NCBI GenBank assembly: GCA_001311565.1
Contig: BBBM01000010.1
Span: 1-64,000, forward strand
From: Desulfothermus okinawensis JCM 13304
GTDB lineage: Bacteria; Desulfobacterota; Desulfovibrionia; Desulfovibrionales; Desulfothermaceae
Direction: 5' to 3'
Length of the DNA: 64,000 bases
Part shown: positions 51,813-63,493 of the stretch, one piece after another
Numbering within the stretch: position 1 is the stretch's first letter
Layout: every line of letters begins with the position of its first letter
The notes under the pieces: generated by a model
What the model was told of the DNA's origin: nothing
The model's input: the letters and a program-made list of their open reading frames with translations, nothing else
The model's database searches: none
Program-made: the position numbers and the translations under genes

Positions 51813-52766
51813 ATGTTAAAATCTGTTGTCTTTAATTTAATGCAGATGTTTGTTGTAATGGGACTATCCCCACTCTGCGTGTATATTGAATAAATTAAAA
51901 GAAATAGTTCAATCAAAGACCGGTCCCAGCATATTCCAGCCCTACAGGGATCTATATAAACTCTTTTCCAAAGACGAAATAGTCCCTACAGGATCTACCT
52001 GGATATTTCGTTTTACCCCCTATCTGGTTTTTATGGCTCCTTTGTTTGTAACTTTGCTTATTCCTGTGTTAACAGATTATCCCCTCTTTTGGGCATTTAT
52101 GGGCGATATGGTTGGTGGAGGATTTGTCCTCGCACTTGCTGGATTTTTTTTCCACCCTGGCAGCTGTGGATACCTCCAATCCTTATGGAGCAATGGGAAG
52201 TAGTAGAACCAGAATGGTTGGTTTTTTTGGCAGAGCCAATTTTTATTATCGTATTTTTTTACTGTATCATATGTAGCTGATTCAACTATTCCTTTTATCG
52301 TTCAACAAAAATGGGTTAGTCCCATAAGCAATTTTTTTTGAGCCCTCCCACATTTTAATCTTAATTGCATTTTTGATGTTGATCCTTGCAGAAAAGGGAC
52401 GCATACCTGTAGATAATCCATCAGGTCATTTTGAACTGGCAATGATAGATGATTCAAAGTCCCTGGAATTTTCTGGAAAAGGTGCAGCCTGATGAAATGG
52501 GGAAGTTATATGAAGTTTTTTTGTACTTATGTGTATTTTTTTAAATGTATTGGTAACTCCCTGGGGGCTTGCTTCAACTAAGGATTTCATAAAATTAATC
52601 CTGGCTATTCCTCTAATTTTTTCTAAGATTGTAATTTTTTTTGGTGGTACTTACCATAATTGAATCTTCCCTTGCAAAACTGAGGTTATATAGAATCACT
52701 GAATTTATGGCATCGGCCTTTGTAATTGCAACAATTGCAATGATAATGAGTGCTTTTCAACATTAA
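51813..52766 (+). CDS. HyfC/NuoH-like membrane subunit of the Ehr complex
   Basis: About 313 residues, polytopic. Family motifs: KTGPSIFQPYRDLYKLFSKD, LAAVDTSNPYGAMGSSRT and LAEKGRIPVDNPSGHFELAM, which ends in DDSKSLEFSG. These loops line the proton/quinone-like channel in the NuoH family. Breaks: missing bases near 51883, over-long runs near 52147, 52225, 52257, 52333 and 52632, and others. Start ATG 51813. First gene of a six-gene operon. Confidence 0.83.
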
Positions 52767-52780
52767 ACCCGGGAGGAATC

Positions 52781-53470
52781 ATGGATACAAATATTTCTTT
52801 ACTAATGAATTTAAATGCACTTGCTGGCGGATTTTTTTTCTTGTCTGTGCTTTCTTTTTAGTTGCAGGTCGCCAAATAGGCACATGTATTAAGTTTTTTT
52901 ATCCTGGAATCCTTTTTTTCTGGCATGTTCTGCCTTTTTGGTTGGAGTAGAGATAAAATCATTTCACCTCATAGGAGTTGGAATTATAAATTTGATAACC
53001 AAAGTTATCCTTATTCCATATGTTTTAAAACTCTTGCTACCCTCCACTGTTTATACAAAACGAGAGATTGAACATGTTTTGAATATTCCTTCATCTCTTA
53101 TTGTATCTCTGATTTTAACAATAATAGGATGGTTTTTTTGCATATCCCATAATGCATCAACTTGGCCCATGGCCTGCACTTTACGTAAATATTCCTATAG
53201 GTATTTCTGGATTTCTACTTGGAGCTTTTACTCTGACTATTAGAAGGGAAGCAATACCACAACTATTAGGGATACTGGCCATGGAAAATGGGGCCTTTTT
53301 TTGCGGGTATATCACTGGCTCCAGATTTATCTGTGATAACTGAACTGGTGGCTGCCTTTGATATACTTATTCTAGTGTTTGTAATAGGAGTGCTTACCAG
53401 AAAAATACATGAACAAACAGGTACTACTTTTGTTGGAATATTAAAATTCCTCAGGGAGGAGGCAAAGTAA
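52781..53470 (+). CDS. HyfE-like (NuoK-related) membrane subunit of the Ehr complex
   Basis: About 228 residues, several helices, for example VGVEIKSFHLIGVGIINLIT and GLFAAFDILILVFVIGVL-like segments near the C terminus (ELVAAFDILILVFVIGVLTR). The C-terminal GTTFVGILKFLREEAK end is hydrogenase-4-component-E-like. Start ATG 52781 after GGGAGG. Breaks near 52833, 52858, 52893, 52917, 53138 and 53300. It sits between the HyfC-like and HyfF-like genes as in hyf operons. Confidence 0.78.
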
Positions 53471-54916
53471 TGTCCATTTTATATGTTTTAATGTCTATTC
53501 CCATATTTTGTATTATTATGTGTATAATATTTAATTGGAATTATTATTGTAAATATATTACAGTTATAGGTGCATTATTTATATTTTTAATTGCTCTCTA
53601 TTTAACAACCAAATTAAATTCATCCAATTTGTTTATTGGATCTAAGTATGGATTAATTGGAATTGAAGGATTCGGGATTGTTATTTTACTTTTAATTGGA
53701 TTTGTAAATTTGTGTGCATCTATTTTTTCCATTGGATATATGCAGATAAAGAGCAAAAGGCTAATAAAAAGATATTATTTAAATTATAGTCTTTTTGTCT
53801 TTTCAATGTTAATTGTTCCTTTAATTCAGGAGCCAAACGTAGTTTGGATTGCAGTAGAATTGACAACCTTATTCTCAGTAATGTTAGTTGGTTTTGAAAA
53901 TACAAATAAGGCCCTTGAGGCTGCCTGGAAATACGTAGTATTAACCTTAATGGGGGCAGGAATTGCACTTTTAGGATTTCTCATACTATATGCAGCAGCT
54001 AAAAAAAGCAGGAATAGAAAATTATACCTGGACAGGACTTGAGAAAATTGCACCAGCTCTATCTCCGATTTTAGTTAAAACCAGCTTTTTTTTGATTTTA
54101 ATTGGATTTGGCACAAAAGTAGGCCTGGTTCCAATGCACACATGGCTACCTGATGCACATAGCCAGGCGCCTTCTCCTGTGTGTGCGCTATTATCAGGCA
54201 TTGAAACATCAGTAGTCCTGTATGTAATTCTAAAATTCATTCCAATTATACAACATGTTCATGGACTAAATATATTTTACCTAATACTTATATTTGGCCT
54301 AATATCAACAGGGGTAGCTGCAATCTTAATAATACAGGTTAAGGACTATAAACGCTTATTTGCGTTTTCCACTGTGGAACACATGGGAATTATTTTAGTT
54401 GCATTCAGTATAGTTTCATATTCAGGCAATATTTCAGGTATGCTTCAAATAATTGCACATGCAATTACAAAGTCAATGTGTTTTTATGCTGCAGGTGTAG
54501 TATTATTTTTATACAATACCAGAGAAATTAGTTCAATTAAATCTCTTATAAAGAATTCACCTTTTGTTGGTATATATTTACTTATTGCAGGACTTTCTAT
54601 TGCTGGTGCACCTCCATTTTTGGTATTTTTCAGTGAATTTTCTATTATAAAATCAGCTTTATATTCTAGACATTATATAATGATTTCATTTCTTGCAATA
54701 TTTATCATAATTGCATTCTTTGCTATAATGAATCATATCAGTAGAATGGTTTTTTTCCAAAAATAATATAAAACAAAACTCTATATATATGGACAACATA
54801 CCAATCTCAATGAAAATAGGACTTTTGTTATCTGGGTTACCAGTAATCATATTTGGAATATATCCTGTATGGATCTATAAAATTGCAAAAATTGCGGCAC
54901 TCTCAATTGGAGGTTA
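53470..54916 (+). CDS. HyfF/NuoN-like antiporter-type subunit of the Ehr complex
   Basis: About 480 residues, fourteen or so helices. TM5 Glu is in VWIAVELTTLFSVMLV and TM7 Lys in FGTKVGLVPMHTWLPDAHSQ, then APSPVCALLSGIETSVVLY. A second lysine is in QVKDYKRLFAFSTVEHMGI. All ion-path residues look intact, so this subunit could pump. Breaks at A7 near 54001 and T7 near 54752. Start overlaps the HyfE-like stop. Confidence 0.85.
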
Positions 54917-54920
54917 ATCA

Positions 54921-56476
54921 ATGAAATCAATAAATATAGATATATTATCTGATTTTAAAATTGATATTAATGTAGATGGAGACAAGGTAGAGATAGAGTC
55001 AACCATGGAAAATAATCCACAATTATTAAACACCTTATTTAATAACAATGAATTACCATTTGCGGGGATAGTATTAGACACTAAAGATAAAAATTGGATA
55101 ATTTATTATATATTTTTATCCAAAGGTAAAAAGATTATAATTACCACTAAGATGCCAATAATTGAAAAAAACATTTAAGAGCGTTAGCACATACATTCAT
55201 GGAGCTGATTGGTTTGAAAGGGAACTAGAAGATTTATTCGGTATTAATTTTGAGGGACATCCAAAACTGGGAGATTTTATATTACACGACGATATATGGC
55301 CGGAAGATGTTGAACCAATGAGGCCTGATTTCGATTTGTCTTCAATAGTGCCTCTCTATAGAAAGGACATTGGGACAAAAAGAATTGTTAAGGAAAAAGG
55401 CTCTTTTATTATGCCAATAGGACCTATTTTCTCTGGCGAAGAGGAGTCGGTGCATTTTAGATTGGAAACAATAGGTGAAGAAATTATAAAGTGTCATCCG
55501 AGACTATTTTATAAATATCGTGCTATAGAAAAAAAAAGCCGAAAATAAACCTGTTTATCAGGTACTTTTATTGAGTGAAAGGATCTGCGGAAAAACCGCT
55601 GTTTCCCATTCCCTGGCCTTTTGTCTTGCTGTGGAAGAGATCTGTCAGATAAAGATACCAGAGCGTGCTTCTTTTCTCAGAATGTATCTTGCCGAGTTGG
55701 AAAGGATTAGACACCACATAGAAGTCATTGGTAGAATTTGCAATTCAACAGGACTTTTAGTGGCTGAAAATCAGGTTAGCATTTTAGAAGAGGGACTTCT
55801 TAGAATAAGTCAGGAACTTACGGGTCATAGGTATCTCTTTTCTATTAATCAAATTGGGGGGCTTAGTTGGGATATAAAGGACGAATTAATAATAGAGAAA
55901 ACCAAGGAGATAGGAAAGATTCTAAAAGAACTTGGAAAAATAAAAAAAATGCTCATATCAACTAGCACTTTTTTAGATAGACTAGAACAGGTTGGTGTCC
56001 TGGATATATCTTCTGTAAAGGATTATGCAATGGTGGGGCCAGTGGCCAGGGCTACAGGTTATAATAATGATGTTAGAAAATATATACCTTATCTTGAATA
56101 TAGAGATATGGAATTTGACGTGAGTTTAGAAAAAGAAGGTGATGGATACGCTAGACTCAGGATATTTTTTTTCTGAAATAGAACAATCCTATAACATAAT
56201 GGAACAAATTGTAAAAAAAGTTACCTGAGGGGAAAGTCAACACCAATGTCCAATTAAAGAGAGGTAGTGGAATAGGGATTGTGGAAGGCCCAAAGGGACT
56301 TTGTGTGCAATTTGTTCGCATAGAAGATGGAGGTAAAATAGGCCGCTATCGTGTAATCTCTCCATCTTTTTTTTAATTGGCATGGATATCACCTAGCTGT
56401 TGAGGGTTTTGCTTTTCAAGACTTCCCAATAATTTTGGCAACCTTTGGACTTAGTGCAGCAGATAATGATAGATAA
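54921..56476 (+). CDS. HyfG/NuoCD-like large subunit lacking Ni ligands (Ehr type)
   Basis: About 515 residues. The N-terminal third is NuoC-like (GADWFERELEDLFGINFEGH). The rest is the hydrogenase/NuoD large-subunit fold. The first nickel motif, normally R-I-C-G-I-C, is RICGKTAVSHS, keeping only its first Cys. The last motif, normally D-P-C-x-x-C-x-x-R, reads FGLSAADNDR with no Cys. Three of four Ni-binding cysteines are thus missing, while the fold and the small subunit are intact. This fits an energy-converting hydrogenase-related complex, not an active hydrogenase. Breaks near 55165, 55530, 56165 and 56365. Confidence 0.85.
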
Positions 56477-56506
56477 AAAAAATTACTTTAAGTTAGGGAG
56501 TTAAAT

Positions 56507-57221
56507 ATGAGTAGGTGGGTTTTAACAGGGTTAAGTAGAGGTATAATTACAACAAAGTATCCCAAAAAGAAGGACAAAACCCCAGGAATTACCCCAGGAA
56601 TTCCAGTTACTTATATGGGGAATAAAATTTATGAAAAAATAATAGAGATATGCCCAACAAATGCTATATATATGAAAGATAATATACCCAGGGTGGATAT
56701 CTCAAAATGTATTCATTGTCTTAGGTGTATAAGACATGGCAAAGATTCAATATCATGGGCTATGGATTATGAATGGGCCCAGGCAGTTCATGAACACTTT
56801 TCCCTTCCCTCGATCTTTAAGAAATCTGCCCACATAAGGGTGGTTGATGCTGGTGATTGTGGAGCATGCTTAAATGAAGTGAAACTGCTTAATAATCCAT
56901 ATTACAACATGCACAGATTGGGATTTTTTTATTACTCCCACCCCAAGGAAGGCAGATATATTGCTGGTGGTTGGTTGCCTTACAGAACATATGAAAATGC
57001 CGTTAATTAAAGCATACGAGGCCATGCCTTCTCCAAAGAGGGTAGTTGCTGTGGGCACATGTTCAGTGAGTGGTGGAATATTTCAGCCAGATTTTATCAC
57101 ATATTCATCTGTATCAGAAGTTATTCCTGTAGATATCTATGTCCCTGGCTGTCCTCCTCCACCACTAGCTATACTACATGCAATTATGATGGTGTGTAAT
57201 AAAGAAATAAATCCTAAATAG
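56507..57221 (+). CDS. HyfI/NuoB-like small subunit fused to a ferredoxin-like domain
   Basis: About 237 residues. The N-terminal 85 residues hold one [4Fe-4S] site (EICPTNAI and KCIHCLRCIRHGKD). The C-terminal NuoB-like part holds DAGDCGACLNEVKLL, VAVGTCSVSGG and YVPGCPPPPLAIL, the four-Cys site of the proximal cluster. T7 near 56925 read as six restores FFITPTPRKADILLVVGCLT. So electrons could still flow through this subunit even though the large subunit lacks Ni ligands. 30 bp after the large subunit gene. Confidence 0.85.
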
Positions 57222-57235
57222 TCTAAGGAGGAAGT

Positions 57236-59365
57236 ATGTTTCTAGAACAGACCTTGCTTCTTGCATTATGTTGTTTTGTTTTCGCTATGATGTCCTCAAT
57301 ATTTTTTTCCTAAAAGATATCTTCCCTCTCTAACTTTAATACTTGGTATTATTGGTTCTATATTTTTATTGATATGTTCTTTTTCTGGATGTATTAACAG
57401 TCATAATATTGATATATCTCTTTGGAATATATTTGGTAAACAGACAATAAAAATTTCAATAAATACTTTATCTTCTTTTTTTTATGATAATTATATCTAT
57501 TATATCATTTTGTTGCTCAATTTTTTTCATTTAATAAATTCAAAAATAGATCAGATATTAGAGTATTATCTTTTTTTATTCTTCTCTTTAATTATTTCAT
57601 GTTTATTGATTTTTGTATCTAATGACGTTTTTTTCATTTATAATATCATGGGAGATTATGTCTATTATAATATATGTAATTATAGCTATATCTGGTAAAG
57701 AACGGCCTGGTTATATTATGCTTGCTATTTCAGAAGCTGGCACCATAGCCGTGCTTATAGCATTTGTGTTACTATCAAATAAAGCAGGGTCCACAGACTT
57801 TACCCTTATAAAATTATCCTATAAAAATATACCTTCAAATTTAAGAGGGTGGATATTTTTTTCTGTCATTTATCGGATTTGGGATAAAAGCTGGGATTTT
57901 ACCCCTTAACTTCTGGCTACCAAGGGCATATAAAGCATGTGACAGGTCCCTTATTCCTTTAGTTGCAGGGGTGAGCCTAAACCTGGGAATCTATGGAATT
58001 ATAAAGGTTAATCTTGATTTGCTTCCCATAAATAATCTTATACCAGCGATAATTGTATTAATTACTGGTGCCATCACTGCTATTATAGGAATTTTGTATG
58101 CAACAATTGAAGATGATCTCAAAGCAGTGTTGGCACACAGTTCAATTGAAAATGCAGGCATTATTACCACTGGACTTGGGGCTGGTTTTGTATTTCTGAT
58201 TTTAAATTTAAAGGCATACGCTGCAATGGCGTTTGTTGTGAGTTTTTATCATATACTCAATCATTCTATATTTAAGACCCTTTTGTTTATGGGACAAAGT
58301 GAAGTTGAAGAAAAGATAACTACCTCATCATTGGACAATATGGGAGGATTACTTAAGAAGATGCCATATGTGGGCTCACTGATCCTTATAGGAGTATTAT
58401 CAATATCAGGACTTCCTCCTTTTAATGGTTTTGTAAGTGAATGGCTTACCTTAGAGGTTTTGTTAAGGAGTGTGGAAATAACTTCTTCAGGTGTAAAACT
58501 AGCCTTTGTATTCTCTGGAGTTCTACTTGCTTTAACTGCAGGGCTAGCGGTTAGCTGTTTTGTTAGAGCCTTTGCAATGGGATTTTTGGGAATGCCCAGG
58601 AGTAAAAACATTGGAAATATCAGTGAGGGAAACAGATCTTCTTTAATTTCCATGGCTATTTTGGGAGCTTTTTGCCTGGGTTTAGGAATATTGCCAACAT
58701 ATGTGATACCATCGCTGGACAACGTAGTTTTTAATTTTTCAGGGGTAAAATCCGAGGATTCACTCATACCTCCTTTTTTTTAACAATTTTAAAGTAAAGG
58801 GTCCATCCCATCTTTCTAGGTCGTTTATAGAAGATTTTCACAACATTGGAGCTCAGATTGGAAAAAATATACTACCTGGAAGGGGACTTGTAATTATGCA
58901 CAGAGGTGGCACACAAAATCCAGTGGTTTTTGCTGCATCTCCTGCTTATACACTGATTACAATTTTAGCTATTATTGGGATCACCATGATTTTTGTATGG
59001 TTCTTTTTTTTCAAGAAAAAGAAAGCTAGAATATCTTCCAAGGTGGGATGGAGGAATTTCAAACTTCTGTCCTGAGATGACTTATACTGCTACAGGATTT
59101 TCTCAACCAGTAATGGTCATTTTTAATTCACTACTAAGACCAAGGGTAGTGGAAAAACAAAAGAATATTGGTGGATTTCAATTAGAGATAAAAAGGGAAA
59201 AGATTCAACTACATTTAATTGACAGGTATGTTTTTTTATCCTCTAATCAACGTACCAACATGGTTGGCAAGAAAAATAGCCAAGATACACTCAGGAGAAG
59301 TGACCACCTACACTACCTATGTATTTCTTGCCTTACTTGTTATAGTTGGTTTGTGTTGGTTTTAA
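57236..59365 (+). CDS. HyfB/NuoL-like antiporter-type subunit of the Ehr complex
   Basis: About 700 residues, the largest membrane subunit. TM5 Glu is in FFFIISWEIMSIIIYV; TM7 Lys in FGIKAGILPLNFWLPRAY. Later HILNHSIFKTLLFMGQSEVE and GVLSISGLPPFNGFVSEWL match the HyfB/NuoL family. The C-terminal PRWDGGISNFCPEMTYTATG segment is diagnostic for hydrogenase-4 B subunits. Start ATG 57236 with AAGGAGG. Breaks near 57304, 57482, 57530, 57862, 58775, 59005 and 59230. Last gene of the complex. Confidence 0.84.
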
Positions 59366-59379
59366 GATAGGGAGTAGTT

Positions 59380-60911
59380 GTGGTGTTCTTTAGTATTCTG
59401 CATCCTAGATGCAGTTTTCAGTATAACACATCAAATGAACCTGATTTCTTTTCTGATCTGCACCTTCACCAGGTGGTAGAGACAATAATAGGTAACAGGC
59501 AGGAATATAATCTATACCCTTTTTTTTGGACGCCACTACATGACCCTGACACCATTTGGTTTAGACAGGAAGTAATGCGGGATTTAGAAGATGAAGCCTT
59601 ATGGGAAATATCAAGGCATTTTGTGAGAGCATGAACACAGTGTATCATTGTTTAGAAGTAGCAGATACACTTGACTTTTCCTATCATAAAAAGGGGTGGG
59701 TGCTGGAAGCAGTGCTTATTTACTGTGATGCACTTAAGACCCTGACCCATCAGTTGTCCAGATCTCCTATGAAATCGCGGGGGTTATTGGCGTTTCGTGA
59801 ATACGTAGAGAGTTATGTTGAATCCCGGGAGTTCCAATCTCTCTTATTTGAGTCCCATAATATAAAGGAGTCTCTCTCAAAGTTAAGATATTGTATAGTA
59901 GTGGAGAGCGGAAGATTTAAAGTAAAACCATATGAAGGAGAATCTGACTACAGTCCGGAAATAGAGAAAACATTCGAAAAGTTCCGACAGGGGGATGAGG
60001 AGAGTTACCTGGTTAGATTCTCAGAAAGATCGGGCATGAGTCACATTGAATCAAAGATCCTGGAGTTCGTCTCTAAGTTATATCCCGGTCCTTTTGAAGA
60101 TCTGGATCATTTTTGTGAACATTATTCTAATTTTCTGGATGCAACTATTAGATCTTTTGAAAGAGAGGTTCAATTCTATATAAGTTATCTGGAATTAGTA
60201 ACAGATCTTAAAATCAAGGGCCTTCCTTTTTGCTATCCCATAGTAAGTGCTACCAGTAAAGAGGTTTACGTGCGGGAAGGGTTTGACCTTGCCCTGGCAC
60301 TTGAATCTAATGGAAACAAAGACTCAATCGTATTAAATAATTTTTACTTAAAGGATCCTGAAAGGATTATAGTTGTTACAGGTCCTAATCAAGGGGGTAA
60401 AACTACTTTCGCCCGTATGTTCGGGCAATTGCATTATCTTGCGAGTTTAGGTTGTCCTGTTCCTGCTCGTGAAGCACGCCTTTTTTTTGTTTGACAACAT
60501 TTTTACCCATTTCCAGCAGGAGGAAGATATAAGGAATCTACACGGAAAACTTGAAGACGATTTGATCAGGATTTGTGACATCCTCTCTAAAATTACTGGC
60601 AATAGTATTTTTATTTTAAACGAGATTTTTTTCTTCAACAACACTTCAGGACGCACTCTTTTTGAGTAAAAAAAATTATGGATCGGCTTACAAACCTGGA
60701 TGCACTGGGCGTATGGGTAGCCTTTTTGGATGAACTCAGCTCTTTTAATGAGAAAACCATCAGCATGGTGGCTATAGTGGATCCCAAGGATCCAACTACT
60801 CGGACCTTTAAAATCATGAGAAAATCTCCTACTGGGCTGGCCTATGCACTTTCACTGGCTAAAAAGCATGCTTTAACATATGAACAAATTAAGGAACGTC
60901 TCTCACAATGA
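59380..60911 (+). CDS. MutS-ATPase-like protein (first of tandem pair)
   Basis: About 510 residues. The N-terminal helical part (EPDFFSDLHLHQVVETII and WFRQEVMRDLEDEALWEISR) resembles the clamp/lever region of MutS relatives; the mismatch-binding domain is absent. The ATPase has Walker A VVTGPNQGGKTTFARMFGQL, then FDNIFTHFQQEEDIRNLHGK and a degenerate Walker B region SIFILNEIFSSTTLQDA. Start GTG 59380, 14 bp after the Ehr operon. Breaks near 59622, 60485, 60630 and 60668. Uses CGN arginine codons more than its neighbours. Function unknown. Confidence 0.75.
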
Positions 60912-62416
60912 AGGTGCTTCTGCTCCATCCCCTTAAAGATTTTGAGACATCATATAAATTGCCGCCTAATTTAGAAGATCTTATACAGGATCTGGATCTT
61001 TATCCCCTGCTAGAGGCCATGGCGCAAGAAGACGAATTTATATTTGAGGTAGTCCGATGTGTTTTATTCTCCAGTTTACATACAAGAGAGGAAATTTTTT
61101 ACAGACAGGAAATACTTAAAGACTGTTTGAAACATCCGGCTGTTGTTCGGGAAATATATTCTATTCCCCTGGAATTTGAACAGAGAAAAAAAGAAACAGT
61201 GGTTGTGGCTCTCTCCCCGTCACTGGAGTCCAACCTATATTTTAAATAGTGGTCGTAGATCCTGGAAACTTCCCTTGATCTGTTATGGAAGCTCCGTGAA
61301 ATAGCTGATAAAAATGGGAGAAAGTTTGAATCAAAAGGATTTCTCCGTTTTTTTTACCATGGTTCAGCAAGAACTGGATAATGATTATCTTGCCCGTGTT
61401 GAAGAGCAAATTAAGGCATTGTATTTTAAAAAAAGGCATTCTACTTAGTGCACAATTGGGAAAAGGAAACCAGGGTATAAATTACATGTTATGTAAACCA
61501 AAGACTAAGGATTATAATTGGTTAAAACGTATCTTTGCTTCAAGATCGCCCACCTATTCTTGTACCCTCCATCCACGAGATGAGCATGGAGCGCGAGTAC
61601 TAGGTGAGTTAAGGGATAGGGGATTAGCCAGGGCAGCAAGTGCAGTAGCTCAGGCTGCATCTCATATTGAAAGTTTTTTTCAATGTGCTGCGCTGGGAGC
61701 TGGCATTCTATATTGGTTGCTTAAATCTTTATGAACAGCTGAGGCAAGTAGGGGAAGATATTTGTTTTCCCCATCCTCTTGAACATGAAGAACATAATTT
61801 TTCCTGCACTGATCTCTATGATATTTCCCTGGCCTTGATCACAAAGAACAAAGTTGTAGGTAATGATATCAATGGAAATGAAAAGGATCTGGTGATAATT
61901 ACCGGAGCAAATCAGGGAGGCAAAACCACTTTTTTTGCGCAGTGTTGGTCAGGCTCAGTTGATGTTGCAGGCAGGCATGTTTGTTCCGGCGAAATCATTT
62001 GAGACCAATCTATGCTCAGGAGTCTTTACTCATTTTAGACGAAAAGAAGACAAAACCCTAGAAAGTGGAAAGTTCGAAGAGGAATTGAAACGAATGAGTA
62101 ACATCGTTGAGATGGTTAAACCCAATGGTCTTATTTTACTCAACGAGTCCTTTGCATCTACCAATGAACGTGAGGCTCAGAAATCGCCAGGCAGGTTGTA
62201 TGTGCCTTGATGGAAAACCATATCAGGATATTTTATGTTACCCACCTCTATGATTTTGCCAGTAGTTTCCTGGAAAAGAGGATGAAAAAAGTTCTTTTTC
62301 TCAGAGCAGAAAGGTTGGATGATGGAAGACGAACTTTTAAAATAAAAGAAGGAGAGCCCAAAGAAACCAGTTATGGGGTGGATCTGTATAACAGGATTAT
62401 TACTCAAAGGACTTAA
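60908..62416 (+). CDS. MutS-ATPase-like protein (second of tandem pair)
   Basis: About 500 residues, a divergent paralogue of the previous gene with the same layout: N-terminal FYRQEILKDCLKHPAVVREI, central helices, Walker A IITGANQGGKTTFLRSVGQA, then CSGVFTHFRRKEDKTLESGK and a Walker B region LILLNESFASTNEREGSEIA. Start ATG overlaps the previous stop (ATGA). Breaks near 61243, 61350, 61430, 61673, 61930 and 62180. Both proteins end in a typical MutS dimer-interface tail. They likely work as a heterodimer. Confidence 0.75.
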
Positions 62417-62457
62417 GTAATTTTTTTCAAAGAATTTAATAAGAATTGTTTTATTAA

Positions 62458-63189
62458 CTAGTTGGAGGCTGTGGCAACATAGATATTTACTATTCCAAAG
62501 GTCAGGGGAAAATAAAGCACATCCTTAAAACCAGCCTCTAGGAGTTCCATTTGTAATTTTTGTGCCAGGGGGAACTTTTTTTATGGTTTCACTGAGATAT
62601 GTGTATGCTAAAGGGTCCTTTGAGATTAACTGCCCGATTTTAGGTAATATGTGATTTAGATAGAGATTGTATAAACCAAAGAGAATTTTATTTCGGCTTG
62701 ACCCAAATTCCAGGATAAGAAATTTTCCTCCAGGTCTTAGCACCCTCAGGACCTCAGAATATGTATCTAAGCGGGGACTGATATTTCTAATCCCAAAGGC
62801 TATTGTGACAAAATCCACACTTGAGGTTGAAATGGGTAGTTCTTTTGCATTGGCACATACTGGATATATTTTAGAATTTTTGAGTTTTTTTTTGCCATGA
62901 CTCAACATTTCAAAAGATAGATCCATTCCAAGAATTATCCCTCCCCTGTGGCCAAATTTTTTTTCAATCTCCTTTGCCACATCCATGGTCCCTGTGGCAA
63001 GGTCCAAAAAAAATGGGACCCTTTTTTGAGGGAGTAATCAGGTTAATTAATTTTTTTTCTCCAATAGATATCAACTCCCAGGCTTAAAAAGTGATTTAAA
63101 AAGTCATACCATGGTGCTATCCTGGAAAACATTCTGGCTACTGTATAGTCCCTGGACTGTATCGTGGTTTTATTTTTCTCTATCTTCAT
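62458..63189 (-). CDS. ubiE: Demethylmenaquinone/ubiquinone methyltransferase
   Basis: SAM-dependent C-methylation in menaquinone synthesis. It starts MKIEKNKTTIQSRDYTVARM, then FSRIAPWYDFLNHFLSLGVD, motif I FLDLATGTMDVAKEI, ILGMDLSFEML, and the post-motif FVTIAFGIRNI and LRPGGKFLILEF. The C terminus gives FPLTFGIVNIYVATASN. About 238 residues. Breaks at runs near 62577, 62888, 62960, 63010 and 63052. In an anaerobe the substrate is probably demethylmenaquinone (menG role). Its start overlaps the small gene upstream. Confidence 0.88.
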
Positions 63190-63353
63190 CATTAGTTTCC
63201 CATGGAGATCCAATGGTTTTTAACACCTCCCTATAAATTGGAGCAAAAAAATTGGTCAAAATTGGTAGGAGATATCCTTCCAATTTCAATGAATTTAACT
63301 ATGATCTCTTTTGTAACCTGGACTGCCATTTTTTTTATTTCTTTATCTTTCAT
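63170..63353 (-). CDS. Small conserved-looking protein upstream of ubiE
   Basis: About 60 residues: MKDKEIKKMAVQVTKEIIVK, then FIEIGRISPTNFDQFFAPIY and REVLKTIGSPW. All-helical and soluble. T7 near 63248 must be six. It overlaps the ubiE start by 20 bp, so the two are translationally coupled. I do not recognise the family; possibly an accessory protein of quinone synthesis. Confidence 0.6.
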
Positions 63354-63398
63354 ACCAAAATACCTGTTATAATTTCTAGGTTACTAAAAATAAAAAAA

Positions 63399-63452
63399 CC
63401 GTCCGGATTGGGGAAATGGCCTGGCCTTTGTGACCTGGTCTTTTCCGGACGG
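63399..63452 (-). terminator. Complex hairpin/terminator downstream of the coiled-coil gene
   Basis: A 9-bp stem CCGTCCGGA / TCCGGACGG (63399-63407 with 63444-63452) encloses 36 nt that contain two more short palindromes (GGCCTGGCC and GACCTGGTC). On the minus strand it is followed by a T7 run, as expected for a terminator of the gene at 63494-64000. Confidence 0.6.
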
Positions 63453-63493
63453 AAAAAAGGAAGAGAAACCTGCTTGGCACCTCCTCCTTTTTA

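Noticed and set aside
54921-56476. Selenocysteine codon in the Ehr large subunit (because selC is present)
   Set aside because: I found no in-frame UGA at either Ni-ligand motif; the positions are Lys-Thr and Ser-Ala-Ala-Asp.
54921-57221. Active [NiFe] hydrogenase
   Set aside because: Three of the four Ni-ligating cysteines are absent from the large subunit, although the subunit set is hydrogenase-4-like.
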